A DNA stretch of 64,000 bases from CAVURS01 sp963795385 (GCA_963795385.1 CAWCHK010000009.1:208567-272566), one strand, 5' to 3'. Shown: positions 1-9,014, numbered from the stretch's first letter. Made by a program: numbers and translations. The notes: generated by a model not told the origin, from the sequence alone.

Positions 1-1052
1 CCGCGGACCCGCTGGCGGCCGAGCTGATCACGCGGCACGGAGCAGGTCCCGCGCTGGACGTCGTGGTCAACGGCGGCCAGGCCGCGCACGAGCGGTTCCG
101 CAGCCGAGTGGTCGCGATCGATCCCCGTCCGGCGCTGGAGGTACTGCAGCGGCTGGGGGGACGGCTGGTCTGTCCCGGCGACCCGGAGTGGCCAGACGGC
201 CTGGACTCCCTCGCGATGCCGCCGGCCTGCCTGTGGGTCCGCGGCCCGCTCGACCTCGCGGGCGCCTGCCGCCGTTCGGTCGCCGTCGTCGGGTCGCGCA
301 ACGCGACGCCGTACGGGCACGAGATGACGGCGGTGCTGGCCGGCGGGGTGGCCGAGCGGGGCGTCACCGTCGTCTCCGGCGCGGCCTTCGGGATCGACGG
401 GTTCGCCCACCAGGCAGCGCTGCGAGCCGAGGCGCCCACCGTGGCGGTGCTCGCCGGCGGCGTCGACCGGCCGTATCCGCGAGCGCACGAGCAGCTGATC
501 GACGCGATCGCCGCGACCGGGGCCGTCGTGAGCGAGCTGCCCCCCGGCTCGGCCCACATGCGCAAGCGGTTCATCCACCGGAACCGGCTGATCGCCACCA
601 TGACGTCGGGGACGGTCGTGGTGGAGGCGGCGATCCGCAGCGGCGCGCTCAACACGGCCCGGACGGCTGCGGACCATCACCGTCCGGTGGGCGTCGTGCC
701 GGGGCCCGTGACGTCGTTCGTTTCCGCGGGCTGCCACCAGGCGCTGCGGGAGGGGTACGCGGTCGTGGTCACCGACCCGGCCGAGGTCGTCGAGCTGGTG
801 GGCCGGATCGGCACGGACGCGGCACCCCGTCCGGTGGGCGAGACCCGGCCGGGCTGGGACGAGCTGGACCCGACGACCCGCCAGGTCCTCGACGCCCTGC
901 CGAAGTCGAAGGGGAGCGGTGTGGACCGGATCGCGGCCGTCGCCGGCCTGAGTCCGGACACGGTCCGCTCCAGCCTGGGCCGGCTCTCGTTGCTGGCGCT
1001 CGCCGAGCGGGAGGGAGTGGGCTGGCGCCGCGCGCCGCCTCCGCGGGCCTGA
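1..1052 (+). CDS. dprA: DNA processing protein DprA (5' end cut by window edge)
   Basis: DprA loads RecA onto incoming single-stranded DNA during natural transformation; in actinobacteria it is part of a conserved chromosomal block. The reading frame is open from base 3, so the true start lies left of the window. The Rossmann-like core shows VVGSRNATPYG (about 285-320), the GAAFGID loop, and the signature RFIHRNRLIA around 565-600. A winged-helix C-terminal domain (VDRIAAVAGLSPDTVRSSL) covers about 915-990. The C-terminus ends in a short proline/arginine-rich tail. It is followed by a 16-bp minisatellite and then by the recombinase gene, the same order as in Streptomyces. Confidence 0.95.
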   Translation, partial: ADPLAAELITRHGAGPALDVVVNGGQAAHERFRSRVVAIDPRPALEVLQRLGGRLVCPGDPEWPDGLDSLAMPPACLWVRGPLDLAGACRRSVAVVGSRNATPYGHEMTAVLAGGVAERGVTVVSGAAFGIDGFAHQAALRAEAPTVAVLAGGVDRPYPRAHEQLIDAIAATGAVVSELPPGSAHMRKRFIHRNRLIATMTSGTVVVEAAIRSGALNTARTAADHHRPVGVVPGPVTSFVSAGCHQALREGYAVVVTDPAEVVELVGRIGTDAAPRPVGETRPGWDELDPTTRQVLDALPKSKGSGVDRIAAVAGLSPDTVRSSLGRLSLLALAEREGVGWRRAPPPRA

Positions 1053-1060
1053 CCACGCGG

Positions 1061-1140
1061 CGGTCCAGCGGCGGGGCGGTCCAGGGGCGCGGCGGTCCAG
1101 CGGCGCGGCGGTCCAGCGGCGGAGCGGTCCAGCGGCGGGG
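1061..1140. repeat. Five tandem copies of a 16-bp unit
   Basis: Five consecutive 16-bp units resembling CGGTCCAGCGGCGGGG fill the spacer between dprA and the recombinase gene. The copies differ at only one or two positions. The array starts 8 bp after the dprA stop. No function is evident; slippage-prone arrays of this kind recur elsewhere in this window. Confidence 0.9.
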
Positions 1141-1193
1141 CGGCTTGCCGCGGCGCGGGGCGTAGGTCAGCGTGAGGTCGTGAGCGTGGCCAG

Positions 1194-2234
1194 ATGAGCG
1201 GTACGGGGCGCGACCGGCGTGCGGACCAGCCTCCGGTCGAGGGCGCGGACGCGCGCGCAGTCGGGCAACCGGTCGGGCAGCCGCTGCAGCCGGTCGAGGA
1301 GCCGGTCGGGCAGCCGCTGCAGCCGGTCGAAAGCTTGGACGCGGTGGTCGATGCGTTCGGGCGGCACCTCGACCTGGAGCGGTCCCGGTCCGCACACACC
1401 CAGCGGGCCTACCTCACCGACGTGCGCAACCTGGTGAGCTACGCCCGCCGGCACGGTGCGACCGATCTGGCCGCCGTCGATCTCGGCCTGCTCCGCTCCT
1501 GGCTGGCGTCGCTCACCAGTGCCGGTCGCGCCCGCGCCACGGTGGCCCGCCGCGCCGCCGCGGCCCGGACCTTCCTGGCCTGGGCCGCTCGTACCGGGCG
1601 GATCACGGTCGACCCCTCGGCCCGGCTGCTCGCGCCGAGGCGACTGGCCACCCTGCCGACGGTGCTGCGGGCCGACGAGGCGGCCGCGCTGCTGGAGTCC
1701 GCCGCCGATGCGGTCGAGCCTGGTCACCCGATCGGCCTACGCGATCGGGCCGCCCTCGAGCTGCTCTATGCGACCGGTGCCCGGGTGGGTGAGCTCGTCG
1801 GCCTGGACGTCGACGACGTGGACCTGCAGCGGCGTACGGTCCGGCTCTTCGGCAAGGGCGGCAAGGAGCGCGTGGTGCCCTTCGGGCTACCCGCGGCGGA
1901 GGCGATCGACGCCTGGATTGCCCAGGGCCGCCCGGCTTTGGCCGGGCCCGCGAGCGGTTCGGCGCTGTTGCTCGGCCAGCGGGGGCGGCGGGCCGACCAG
2001 CGACAGATCCGGGCCGCGGTCCACCGCCTCGTCGCGTCCGTGCCGGAGCTGGCGGACCTCGGCCCGCACGGGTTGCGGCATTCGGCTGCAACCCACCTGC
2101 TGGAGGGAGGAGCTGACCTGAGGACCGTTCAGGAACTGCTTGGTCACGCTACGCTCGCAACAACGCAGATCTACACCCACGTTTCCGTCGAGAGGCTCAA
2201 GGTCACGTATGAGCAGGCGCACCCACGAGCCTGA
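1194..2234 (+). CDS. xerC: XerC/XerD-type tyrosine recombinase
   Basis: Site-specific tyrosine recombinase of the XerC/D family, expected to resolve chromosome dimers at dif. The product is 346 aa. A SAM-like core-binding domain starts near residue 50 (DAVVDAFGRHLDLERSRSAHTQRAYLTD). The catalytic domain carries the family residues: Arg in TGARVGELVGL, Lys in LFGKGGKERVVP, His-x-x-Arg in HGLRHSAATHLLE, His in LLGHATL and the Tyr nucleophile in TTQIYTHVS. The first 45 or so residues are an extra low-complexity extension containing an exact 27-bp DNA duplication (1271-1297 and 1304-1330). A start nearer residue 45 cannot be excluded. The 3' end overlaps the sigma factor start by 26 bp, so the two are probably co-translated. 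Confidence 0.9.
   Translation: MSGTGRDRRADQPPVEGADARAVGQPVGQPLQPVEEPVGQPLQPVESLDAVVDAFGRHLDLERSRSAHTQRAYLTDVRNLVSYARRHGATDLAAVDLGLLRSWLASLTSAGRARATVARRAAAARTFLAWAARTGRITVDPSARLLAPRRLATLPTVLRADEAAALLESAADAVEPGHPIGLRDRAALELLYATGARVGELVGLDVDDVDLQRRTVRLFGKGGKERVVPFGLPAAEAIDAWIAQGRPALAGPASGSALLLGQRGRRADQRQIRAAVHRLVASVPELADLGPHGLRHSAATHLLEGGADLRTVQELLGHATLATTQIYTHVSVERLKVTYEQAHPRA
1271..1330. repeat. 27-bp exact direct repeat inside the xerC 5' end
   Basis: The same 27 bases occur at 1271-1297 and 1304-1330, an offset of 33 bp (11 codons). They give a repeated VGQPLQPVE peptide unit in the N-terminal extension of the recombinase. The repeat is in frame, so copy number changes would only change protein length. 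Confidence 0.9.
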
Positions 2235-3069
2235 GCTCTCCGTGGCCCCACGCACCACCAGCCGGCCGTCCCGACGCCCCAAGCCCAGCGACGAGGAGGC
2301 GGCCGAGGCCGAGGCCGCACTCCGGACGATGTGGGAGGGCTACAAGACCCACGCGGACGCCGGGCTGCGCGAGCGGCTGATCCTGCACTACACGCCGCTC
2401 GTGAAGTACGTCGCCGGCCGGGTCGGCGTGGGCCTCCCGCAGAACATCGAGCAGGCCGACCTCGTCTCCTACGGCATCTTCGGCCTGATCGACGCGATCG
2501 AGAAGTTCGACCTCGAGCGGGCCATCAAGTTCGAGACCTACGCCATCAGCCGGATCCGCGGGGCCATCATCGACGAGCTGCGCGCCCTCGACTGGATCCC
2601 GCGCTCGGTGCGCTCCAAGGCCCGCGAGGTGGAGCGCGCGTACACGACGCTGGAGGCCGAGCTGCGGCGCACGCCGAGCGAGGCGGAGGTGGCGGACCAC
2701 CTGGGCATCGCGCTGGGCGACCTGCACCACATCTTCAGCCAGGTGTCCTACGTCAACGTCGTGGCGCTCGACGAGATGCTGTCCGTCGGCGGGGAGAAGG
2801 GCGACAAGCTCACCCTCGGCGACACCCTCGAGGACCACCGCGCGGAGGACCCCGTCCTCGCCTTCGAGGGCGAGGAGACCAAGTTCCTGCTGGCGGGCGC
2901 GATCAACCAGCTGCCTGAGCGGGAGAAGATCGTCGTCACCCTCTACTACTACGAGGGCCTCACCCTGGCTGAGATCGGCAAGGTGCTCGGCGTGACCGAG
3001 TCCCGGATCTGCCAGATGCACACGAAGGCCGTCCTGCAGCTGCGCGCCAAGCTCACCGACCAGGACTGA
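2209..3069 (+). CDS. whiG: RNA polymerase sigma factor, WhiG/FliA family
   Basis: Alternative sigma factor of the WhiG/FliA group, which directs sporulation genes in Streptomyces and flagellar genes in motile bacteria. The 286-aa product has region 2 (RLILHYTPLVKYVAGRVGVGLP, then DLVSYGIFGLIDAIEKFD and FETYAISRIRGAIIDELRALDW), region 3 (RTPSEAEVADHLGI) and region 4 (LPEREKIVVTLYYYEGLTLAEIG and LGVTESRICQMHTKA). Resemblance to Streptomyces WhiG as I recall it is very close across the whole length. The ATG at 2209 sits inside the recombinase 3' end; an upstream GTG at 2140 would add 23 aa unlike the family. Whether the target regulon is sporulation or motility cannot be told from the window. 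Confidence 0.92.
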   Translation: MSRRTHEPELSVAPRTTSRPSRRPKPSDEEAAEAEAALRTMWEGYKTHADAGLRERLILHYTPLVKYVAGRVGVGLPQNIEQADLVSYGIFGLIDAIEKFDLERAIKFETYAISRIRGAIIDELRALDWIPRSVRSKAREVERAYTTLEAELRRTPSEAEVADHLGIALGDLHHIFSQVSYVNVVALDEMLSVGGEKGDKLTLGDTLEDHRAEDPVLAFEGEETKFLLAGAINQLPEREKIVVTLYYYEGLTLAEIGKVLGVTESRICQMHTKAVLQLRAKLTDQD

Positions 3070-3693
3070 CGTCCGGTCCGCCCCCAGGGGCAGCAGCACG
3101 GGCGGGCTCAGGTCGATGCCCAGGAGCGACAGCGGGTCGAGGTAGAACGCCGCGGGGCCGGTGCCACGGAGCAGCCCCCAGTGCAGGCAGGTCACCGGCT
3201 CGCAGTGCCCGGGAGTGCCATCAACGACGCCGATCGGCTGCCCCACCGCGACCGCTGAGCCCACTGGCGCCCGCGCCCCTACCGGCTCGTACGTCGTCCG
3301 CAGGCCGCTCGGATGGGTGACCGCGACGACCCCGCGCCCCGCGATGACGCCCGAGTAGGACACCGTGCCGGCCCCGGCTGCAAGTACCGCCTGACCGGCC
3401 CGGGCCGCCAGGTCGACACCGCGGTGGCCGGCGCCCCAGGGCGTGGGGGCGAGCTGGAAGCGCCGGAGCACCGCGGGTGCCGGCTCGAGCGGCCACCGCC
3501 ACGGCGCCGCCGGTGCCGTCGATGCGGCCGAGCCGGCTCGCCCGAGGGGTCCCGCCGCGGCCGGCGCGAAGCCCGGCAGCACGACGAGGAGGGCGAGCGC
3601 CAGGCCGAGCCAGCGACGGCGAGGTCGTGGCCGGCCGGGGGCGACCCGGGTGATGACGGGCGCGAGGGCGGGTGCGGGTGGTCGTCGAGCCAT
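3070..3693 (-). CDS. Secreted M23 (LytM-type) peptidase, no stop codon seen before whiG
   Basis: Predicted exported cell-wall endopeptidase of family M23. The start ATG is at 3693. A basic N-terminus precedes a signal segment (WLGLALALLVVLPGFAPA), and the LytM domain runs from about HRGVDLAARAGQAVLAA to CLHWGLLRG, followed by the usual YLDPLSLL ending. Position matches the Streptomyces order (next to whiG and rpsB). The odd feature is the 3' end: after the conserved domain no in-frame stop occurs until 2203, so the frame runs antisense through all of whiG. Either the protein has a 200-residue antisense tail or an indel near 3070-3100 has removed the real stop. I give the conserved part only. 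Confidence 0.75.
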
Positions 3694-3818
3694 GCGTCGA
3701 GACTGGTGCCGGCCGGGGACGGCCGGGCGGCGCGACGGGCGGCCTGTGGACGGTGGGACGAGACGGCCGGCCTGTGGACATCGGCGGCTGCCCTGGAGCG
3801 ACCGCGTCGCGCCCAGCC

Positions 3819-5054
3819 CTAGAGCCGCACTCCGAGCCGGCCGGGCCGGCCGGGCCGGCCGGGCCGGCCGGGCCGGCTGAGGCGGCTGAGGCGGCTGACC
3901 GCCTCGCGCAGCACGTCCTCCTGCTTGCAGAAGGCGAACCGCACCAGCGAGGCCGTCGCCTCCTTGTCGTCGCAGAAGGCGCTGACCGGTACGGCCACGA
4001 CCCCGGCCAGCTCGGGCAGCGCCCGGCAGAACTCGAGGCCGTCCTCGAAGCCCAGCGGCCGCGCGTCCACCACCACGAAGTACGTCCCACCCGGCCGGGA
4101 GAGGTCGAACCCCGCAGCGGCCAGACCCTCCGAGAGCAGGTCCCGCCGCGTCTGGAGCGACCCGGCCAGACCGGCGTACACCTCGTCCGGCAGGCCGAGG
4201 CCGGCCGCGACGGCCGGCTGGAACGGCCCGGACGCCACGAAGGTCAGGAACTGCTTCACCCCTCGGACGGCGGCCACCAGCTCGGCCGGCCCGGTGACCC
4301 AGCCGACCTTCCACCCGGTGACCGAGAACGTCTTGCCCGCGGAGGAGATGGTCAGCGTCCGCTCGGCCATCCCGGGCAGCGTCGCGACGGGGATGTGCCG
4401 CAGACCGTCGAAGACCAGGTGCTCGTAGACCTCGTCGGTCACCACGAGCGCACCGTGCTCGACCGCGAGCGCGCACACCAGCTCGAGCTCGGAGCGGGTG
4501 AAGACCTTGCCGGTGGGGTTGTGCGGCGTGTTCAGCAGGACCAGCCGGGTGCGGTCGGAGAAGGCCGCGCGGAGCCGCGCCTCGTCGACCGCGAAGCCGG
4601 GCCAGCTCAGGGGGACGGTCCGGCGGGTGGCCCCGGCCAGGGCGATGCTGGCGGCGTAGGAGTCGTAGTACGGCTCGAAGGTCACGACCTCGTCGCCCGG
4701 CTCGCACAGGGCCAGCACCGTCGCCGCGATGGCCTCGGTCGCGCCGGCAGTGACCAGGACCTCGTGGTCGGCATCGACCTCGAGCCCGTAGAAGCGTTGC
4801 TGATGTGCGGCGATCGCGGCCCGCAGCTCGGGCCGGCCCGGCCCGGGCGGGTACTGGTTCTCGCCGGAGCGGATCGCCCGCACCGCCTCGTCGAGCACCA
4901 CGAGCGGCCCGTCGCTGTCCGGGAAGCCCTGCCCGAGGTTCACGGCGCCGGTCGCGACGGCCAGCGCGGACATCTCGGCGAAGATCGTCGTGCCGAACTC
5001 CCTCATCCGCTCCGCGACGTACGGCGTGCGGGGCGGTCGCGGCGCTGCGGGCAT
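3819..5054 (-). CDS. PLP-dependent class I/II aminotransferase (DapC/kynurenine-aminotransferase-like)
   Basis: Fold-type I aminotransferase of 411 aa. Typical features are NLGQGFPDSDGP near the N-terminus, the substrate-loop region ENQYPPGPGRPELR, NTPHNPTGKVF, VTDEVYEHLVFDG and the PLP-lysine segment SSAGKTFSVTGWKVGW. Relatives are annotated as N-succinyldiaminopimelate aminotransferase DapC or as broad-range aminotransferases; the exact substrate cannot be assigned. The start ATG at 5054 gives MPAAPRPPRTPYVAERM, the family-like beginning. The C-terminus is RPGRPGRPGRPGRLG, translated from a 9-bp minisatellite. It is divergent from the EamA gene with starts about 20 bp apart, so promoters must lie inside the coding regions. 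Confidence 0.9.
   Translation of the reverse strand: MPAAPRPPRTPYVAERMREFGTTIFAEMSALAVATGAVNLGQGFPDSDGPLVVLDEAVRAIRSGENQYPPGPGRPELRAAIAAHQQRFYGLEVDADHEVLVTAGATEAIAATVLALCEPGDEVVTFEPYYDSYAASIALAGATRRTVPLSWPGFAVDEARLRAAFSDRTRLVLLNTPHNPTGKVFTRSELELVCALAVEHGALVVTDEVYEHLVFDGLRHIPVATLPGMAERTLTISSAGKTFSVTGWKVGWVTGPAELVAAVRGVKQFLTFVASGPFQPAVAAGLGLPDEVYAGLAGSLQTRRDLLSEGLAAAGFDLSRPGGTYFVVVDARPLGFEDGLEFCRALPELAGVVAVPVSAFCDDKEATASLVRFAFCKQEDVLREAVSRLSRLSRPGRPGRPGRPGRLGVRL
3837..3899. repeat. 9-bp minisatellite at the aminotransferase 3' end
   Basis: About five copies of CCGGGCCGG followed by about two and a half copies of a related unit, CTGAGGCGG. The array is in the coding frame and produces the Arg-Pro-Gly and Ser-Arg-Leu repeats at the end of the aminotransferase, just before its stop at 3819-3821. 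Confidence 0.85.
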
Positions 5055-5073
5055 GAGCGGGAGACTACGACCG

Positions 5074-5943
5074 ATGAGTCGCGAGGCGCTGGTCCTGACC
5101 CTCTCGGCGGCGCTGCTGCACGCGACCTGGAACTTCGCCGCGAAGCGCGCCGACACGGGTGGCCCGGTCTTCGTGTGGGGGTACGCCGCGGCGTCCTGCC
5201 TCCTGTGGATCCCGGTCACCCTGGTCTGGTCGCTCTGGCACCCCCTGCACCCGCACTGGTCGTGGCTGCTGGCGAGCTTCGTCAGCGGGATGCTGCACGT
5301 CGCGTACGGCATCCTGCTGCAGACCGGCTACGCCTCCGGCGACATGAACCTCGTCTACCCGCTGGCCCGCGGCACCGGGCCGTTGCTCACGGTGCTGGTC
5401 GCCGTGCTGGTCCTGCGCGAGGCGACCACGCCGCTGGCGATCGCCGGCGTGGGGCTGGTCGTGGCCGGCGTGCTGGTCATCTCCTTCGGCCGGCCGAGCG
5501 CCGACAGCCCGCACCGCCGCCGGCTCGGCATCATCTACGGCGTCGCGACCGGTGCCAGCATCGCGGCGTACACCCTGTGGGACGCGCACGCCGTCACCAC
5601 CTGGGCCGTGCCGGCCCTGCCGTACTTCACCGCGGGCCTGGCCTTCCAGACGCTCGGCCTGACGCCCGGCGCCCTGGGCCGCCGCCGGCCGACGATCGGC
5701 CCGCTGCTGCGCCGGCACCGGGTGGAGATCGTCGTCGTGGCCGCTTTGTCCCCTCTGGCGTACATCTTCGTGCTGCAGGCGCTCACTCTCGCGCCGGTCT
5801 CGGTCGTGGCTCCCGTCCGCGAGTCGAGCATCGTGGTGGGGGCCCTGCTGTCCTGGCTGGTGCTCCGCGAGCCGCACCCGGCCCGGCGCCTGGCCGGGTC
5901 GCTCGTCGTGCTCGCCGGCGTGGCCGCCCTGGCCCTCAGCTGA
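5074..5943 (+). CDS. EamA/DMT-family transporter
   Basis: Integral membrane protein of 289 aa with about ten hydrophobic segments in two repeated halves, typical of drug/metabolite transporters (EamA, two five-helix repeats). The first half begins LVLTLSAALLHATWNFAAKR and the second GIIYGVATGASIAAYTLWDA. A late helix pair (VAPVRESSIVVGALLSWLVLREP) is typical of the family. Start 5074 is chosen because a purine-rich GGGAG lies about 11 bp upstream; ATG 5053 is possible and would overlap the divergent aminotransferase start. Substrate unknown. Confidence 0.85.
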   Translation: MSREALVLTLSAALLHATWNFAAKRADTGGPVFVWGYAAASCLLWIPVTLVWSLWHPLHPHWSWLLASFVSGMLHVAYGILLQTGYASGDMNLVYPLARGTGPLLTVLVAVLVLREATTPLAIAGVGLVVAGVLVISFGRPSADSPHRRRLGIIYGVATGASIAAYTLWDAHAVTTWAVPALPYFTAGLAFQTLGLTPGALGRRRPTIGPLLRRHRVEIVVVAALSPLAYIFVLQALTLAPVSVVAPVRESSIVVGALLSWLVLREPHPARRLAGSLVVLAGVAALALS

Positions 5944-5946
5944 CGG

Positions 5947-5952
5947 TAGACT
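5947..5952 (+). promoter_or_regulatory. Candidate -10 box in the rpsB leader region
   Basis: TAGACT at 5947-5952, right after the EamA stop, fits an actinobacterial -10 element. It would give the rpsB-tsf transcript a leader of about 220 nt (5960-6177), the usual place for S2 autoregulation. I see no convincing -35 box, and the leader otherwise holds no gene. Confidence 0.35.
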
Positions 5953-6177
5953 GACCGCGCGGCCAGGCGTCTGTCTGGCTGACATCGCGCGCCCGCACAC
6001 CGTCATCGCGCAGGACACCGGCAGCCGCCGGCCCTGAGCACCGACGGGGCGCGCCGCCTCGGTCCCGTTCGCGGGCGGAGGTGCGTCGCGGGCGCCAGGA
6101 CGTGGCGGCCACCTGGCCGACCACCAACCGAGTGCGCCCGCCGGGCTTCCCGGCGCCAGCGCGGAAGGAGTACACCG

Positions 6178-7187
6178 TGGCTGTCGTCACGATGCGCCAG
6201 CTGCTCGAGAGCGGCGTCCACTTCGGGCACCAGACCCGTCGCTGGAACCCGAAGATGAAGCGGTTCATCTTCACCGAGCGCAATGGCATCTACATCATCG
6301 ACCTGCAGCAGTCGCTGACCTACATCGACACTGCGTACGAGTTCGTCAAGGAGACGGTCGCCCACGGCGGCACGATCCTGTTCGTCGGGACGAAGAAGCA
6401 GGCCCAGGAGCCAGTGGCCGAGCAGGCCCGCCGGGTCGGGATGCCCTTCGTCAACCAGCGCTGGCTGGGCGGCATGCTCACCAACTTCTCGACGGTGCAC
6501 AAGCGCCTGCAGCGGCTCAAGGAGCTCGAGGAGCTCGACTTCGACGACGTCGCCGGCAGCGGCATGACGAAGAAGGAGCTGCTCGTCCTGCGCCGCGAGA
6601 AGGACAAGCTGCTCAAGACCCTTGGCGGCATCCGCGACATGGCCAAGGTGCCGAGCGCGGTGTGGATCGTGGACACCAAGAAGGAGCACCTGGCCGTCGA
6701 CGAGGCCCGCAAGCTCGGCATCCCGATCGTCGCGATCCTCGACACCAACTGCGACCCCGACGAGGTCGACTACAAGATCCCCGGCAACGACGACGCGATC
6801 CGCTCCGTCACGCTGCTGACCCGGGTCCTCGCCGACGCAGTGGCGGACGGCCTGATGGCCCGCGCCGGTGGCGGCGACACGGCGTCCGACGGCGAGGTCG
6901 CCGGTGACGAGCCGCTGGCCGCCTGGGAGCAGGAGCTGCTCGCGCACGACGGCGAGCAGTCCGGCGAGGGCGACGGGGGCAAGGCCCAGGACGCTGCTGC
7001 GCCGGAGGCGTCCGAGCTGACCGCGGTCGGCGGGCAGGACGCGGAGGCCGCGGCCGAGGCGGCCGACGAGGTCGACGAGCCGTCCAGCGCCGTCGAGGCC
7101 GAGACCGCGCCGGAGGCCGAGGCCGAGACCGCGCCGAGGCGCGCCGGTCGAGACCCCCGCCGAAGCGGCGGCCGATGTCGCTGCTGA
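6178..7187 (+). CDS. rpsB: 30S ribosomal protein S2, C-terminal tail probably frameshifted
   Basis: Ribosomal protein S2 of the small subunit. The GTG start follows AAGGAG by 6 bp and gives MAVVTMRQLLESGVHFGHQTRRWNPKM cut here to its family landmarks: GVHFGHQ, RWLGGMLTNF, PSAVWIVDTKKE and IPIVAILDTNCDPD. The globular part ends near residue 230 and is followed by an acidic Ala/Glu tail, common in actinobacteria. Near 7137-7146 the tail switches to Arg-rich sequence and stops at 7187. In the neighbouring frame the acidic tail continues (PAEAAADVAAETTAPEAPAE) and ends at a TGA at 7273-7275 overlapping the tsf ATG. A one-base indel therefore probably displaces the true stop, which should be 7275. 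Confidence 0.93.
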
Positions 7188-7274
7188 GACCACTGCACCC
7201 GAGGCGCCGGCCGAGGAGCTGACCGAGACCGTCGCCGAGGCGACCGATGTGACCGCCGAGGAGGCGAAGGCCTG

Positions 7275-8117
7275 ATGCCGAACTACACGACAGCCGACAT
7301 CAAGGCGCTCCGGGAGAAGACCGGCGCCGGGATGATGGACGTCAAGAAGGCGCTCGACGAGGCCGACGGCGACCTGACCCGGGCCGAGGAGATCCTCGCC
7401 GTGAAGGGCCAGAAGGGCGTAGCCAAGCGCGAGGGCCGGACGACGTCCAACGGCCTGGTCACCCTCAAGATCTCCGACGGTGGGGCCGGCCAGGTCGGCA
7501 CCCTCGTCGAGATCGACTGCGAGACGGACTTCGTGGCCAAGGGCGAGCCGTTCCAGGCCCTGGCCGAGCGGGTCCTCGCCCAGGCCGTGGCCATCGGGGC
7601 CACCGACCCCGAGACGCTGCTGGCGTCCGAGCTCGAGCCCGGTACGACGGTGCAGCAGGTCGTCGACCAGGCCAACGCCGCGATCGGCGAGAAGATCGTC
7701 GTGAGCAAGGTCGCGCGGGTCGAGGGCGCCGGTGTCACGTCGTACGTGCACCGCACCAACCCGGACCTCCCGCCGCAGATCGGCGTCCTGGTGGCGTACG
7801 AGGGCAGCGACGAGACGGTGGCCCGTGACGTCGCCATGCACATCGCGGCGATGTCCCCGACGGCCCTGACCCGCGACGAGATCGCGGCGGAGATCGTCGA
7901 GGACCAGCGCCGCGTCGCCGAGGAGAAGACCCGCGAGGAGGGCAAGCCGGAGCAGGCGATCGCCAAGATCGTCGAGGGCCGGGTCAACGCCTTCTTCAAG
8001 GAGAACGTCCTGCTGGAGCAGGAGTTCACCAAGGACCCGAAGAAGTCGGTCGCGCAGGTGCTCAAGGAAGCCGGCGCCACCGCGACCAACTTCGCACGGT
8101 TCAAGGTGGGCGTCTGA
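7275..8117 (+). CDS. tsf: Translation elongation factor Ts
   Basis: Guanine-nucleotide exchange factor for EF-Tu. The 280-aa protein has the N-terminal UBA-like part (YTTADIKALREKTGAGMMDVKKAL) and the EF-Tu contact motif (EIDCETDFVAKGEPFQ, with the TDFV core). The dimerization-type repeat is present (QIGVLVAYEGSDETVARDVAMHIA), so this is the long actinobacterial form. The ATG overlaps the likely true rpsB stop as TGATG, which indicates translational coupling. Confidence 0.97.
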   Translation: MPNYTTADIKALREKTGAGMMDVKKALDEADGDLTRAEEILAVKGQKGVAKREGRTTSNGLVTLKISDGGAGQVGTLVEIDCETDFVAKGEPFQALAERVLAQAVAIGATDPETLLASELEPGTTVQQVVDQANAAIGEKIVVSKVARVEGAGVTSYVHRTNPDLPPQIGVLVAYEGSDETVARDVAMHIAAMSPTALTRDEIAAEIVEDQRRVAEEKTREEGKPEQAIAKIVEGRVNAFFKENVLLEQEFTKDPKKSVAQVLKEAGATATNFARFKVGV

Positions 8118-8155
8118 CCCACGCCGCGATCGGCCAGACACAACGGGGAGTGAGC

Positions 8156-8944
8156 ATGACCGAGGAGGCAACCGTGGGCGATGAGTTGCACGTCGACCTC
8201 AGGGCGGTCAGCGAGGTCGAACGCGCGCCCGAGCGGCGCTACAACCGAGTGCTGCTCAAGCTGTCCGGCGAGGTGTTCGGCGGCGGTCAGATCGGGCTCG
8301 ACCCGGACGTCGTCCGCGGCATCGCGGCCCAGCTGGCCGAGGCGGCGCACACCGGCGTCCAGATCTCCGTGGTCATCGGTGGAGGCAACTTCTTCCGCGG
8401 CGCGGAGCTGCAGAAGAAGGGCCTCGACCGGACCCGGGCCGACTACATGGGCATGCTCGGCATCGTGATGAACTGCCTTGCGCTGCAGGACTTCCTGGAG
8501 AAGGCCGGGCAGCCGACCCGCGTGCAGACCGCGATCACGATGGGCCAGATCGCCGAGCCGTACGTGCCGCTGCGGGCCATCCGCCACCTGGAGAAGGGCC
8601 GGATCGTCATCTTCGGCGCCGGCTTCGGGGTGCCGTTCTTCTCCACCGACACGGTGGCGGCCCAGCGCGCGCTGGAGACCCACTCGGACGTCGTGCTGAT
8701 CAGCAAGAACGGTGTCGACGGCGTCTACACGGCCGACCCGCGCAAGGACCCGACCGCCGAGCGGCTGGAGCACGTGACGTACTCCAAGGCGTTGCGGCAG
8801 CGGCTCCGGGTCGTCGACGCCGCTGCGTTCGCGCTGGCCCAGGAGAACAAGCTCCCGATGGTGGTCTTCGGGATGGAGGGCGAAGGCAACATCGTCCGCG
8901 CCATCCGCGGTGAGAAGATCGGCACGCTGGTCGACGCCGGATGA
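8156..8944 (+). CDS. pyrH: UMP kinase
   Basis: Phosphorylates UMP to UDP in pyrimidine synthesis; hexameric amino-acid-kinase fold. The 262-aa protein shows RVLLKLSGEVFGG, VVIGGGNFFRG, DYMGMLGIVMNCLALQ and the nucleotide-binding KNGVDGVYTADPRKDP. An N-terminal extension of about 30 residues precedes the conserved fold, common in actinobacteria. The ATG at 8156 is preferred because GGGGAG ends 5 bp upstream; the GTG at 8150 overlaps that ribosome binding site. Confidence 0.96.
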   Translation: MTEEATVGDELHVDLRAVSEVERAPERRYNRVLLKLSGEVFGGGQIGLDPDVVRGIAAQLAEAAHTGVQISVVIGGGNFFRGAELQKKGLDRTRADYMGMLGIVMNCLALQDFLEKAGQPTRVQTAITMGQIAEPYVPLRAIRHLEKGRIVIFGAGFGVPFFSTDTVAAQRALETHSDVVLISKNGVDGVYTADPRKDPTAERLEHVTYSKALRQRLRVVDAAAFALAQENKLPMVVFGMEGEGNIVRAIRGEKIGTLVDAG

Positions 8945-9014
8945 GGCTGCCGGTGGCCGGCCCGGCGGGTGACGCCAGCAGTTCCGTGGCACGACGGACA
9001 CGAGGAGAGACGCT

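Noticed and set aside
2203..4707. 834-residue minus-strand open frame
   Set aside because: It joins antisense whiG, the M23 peptidase and a shadow of the aminotransferase. Only the M23 portion has conserved motifs.
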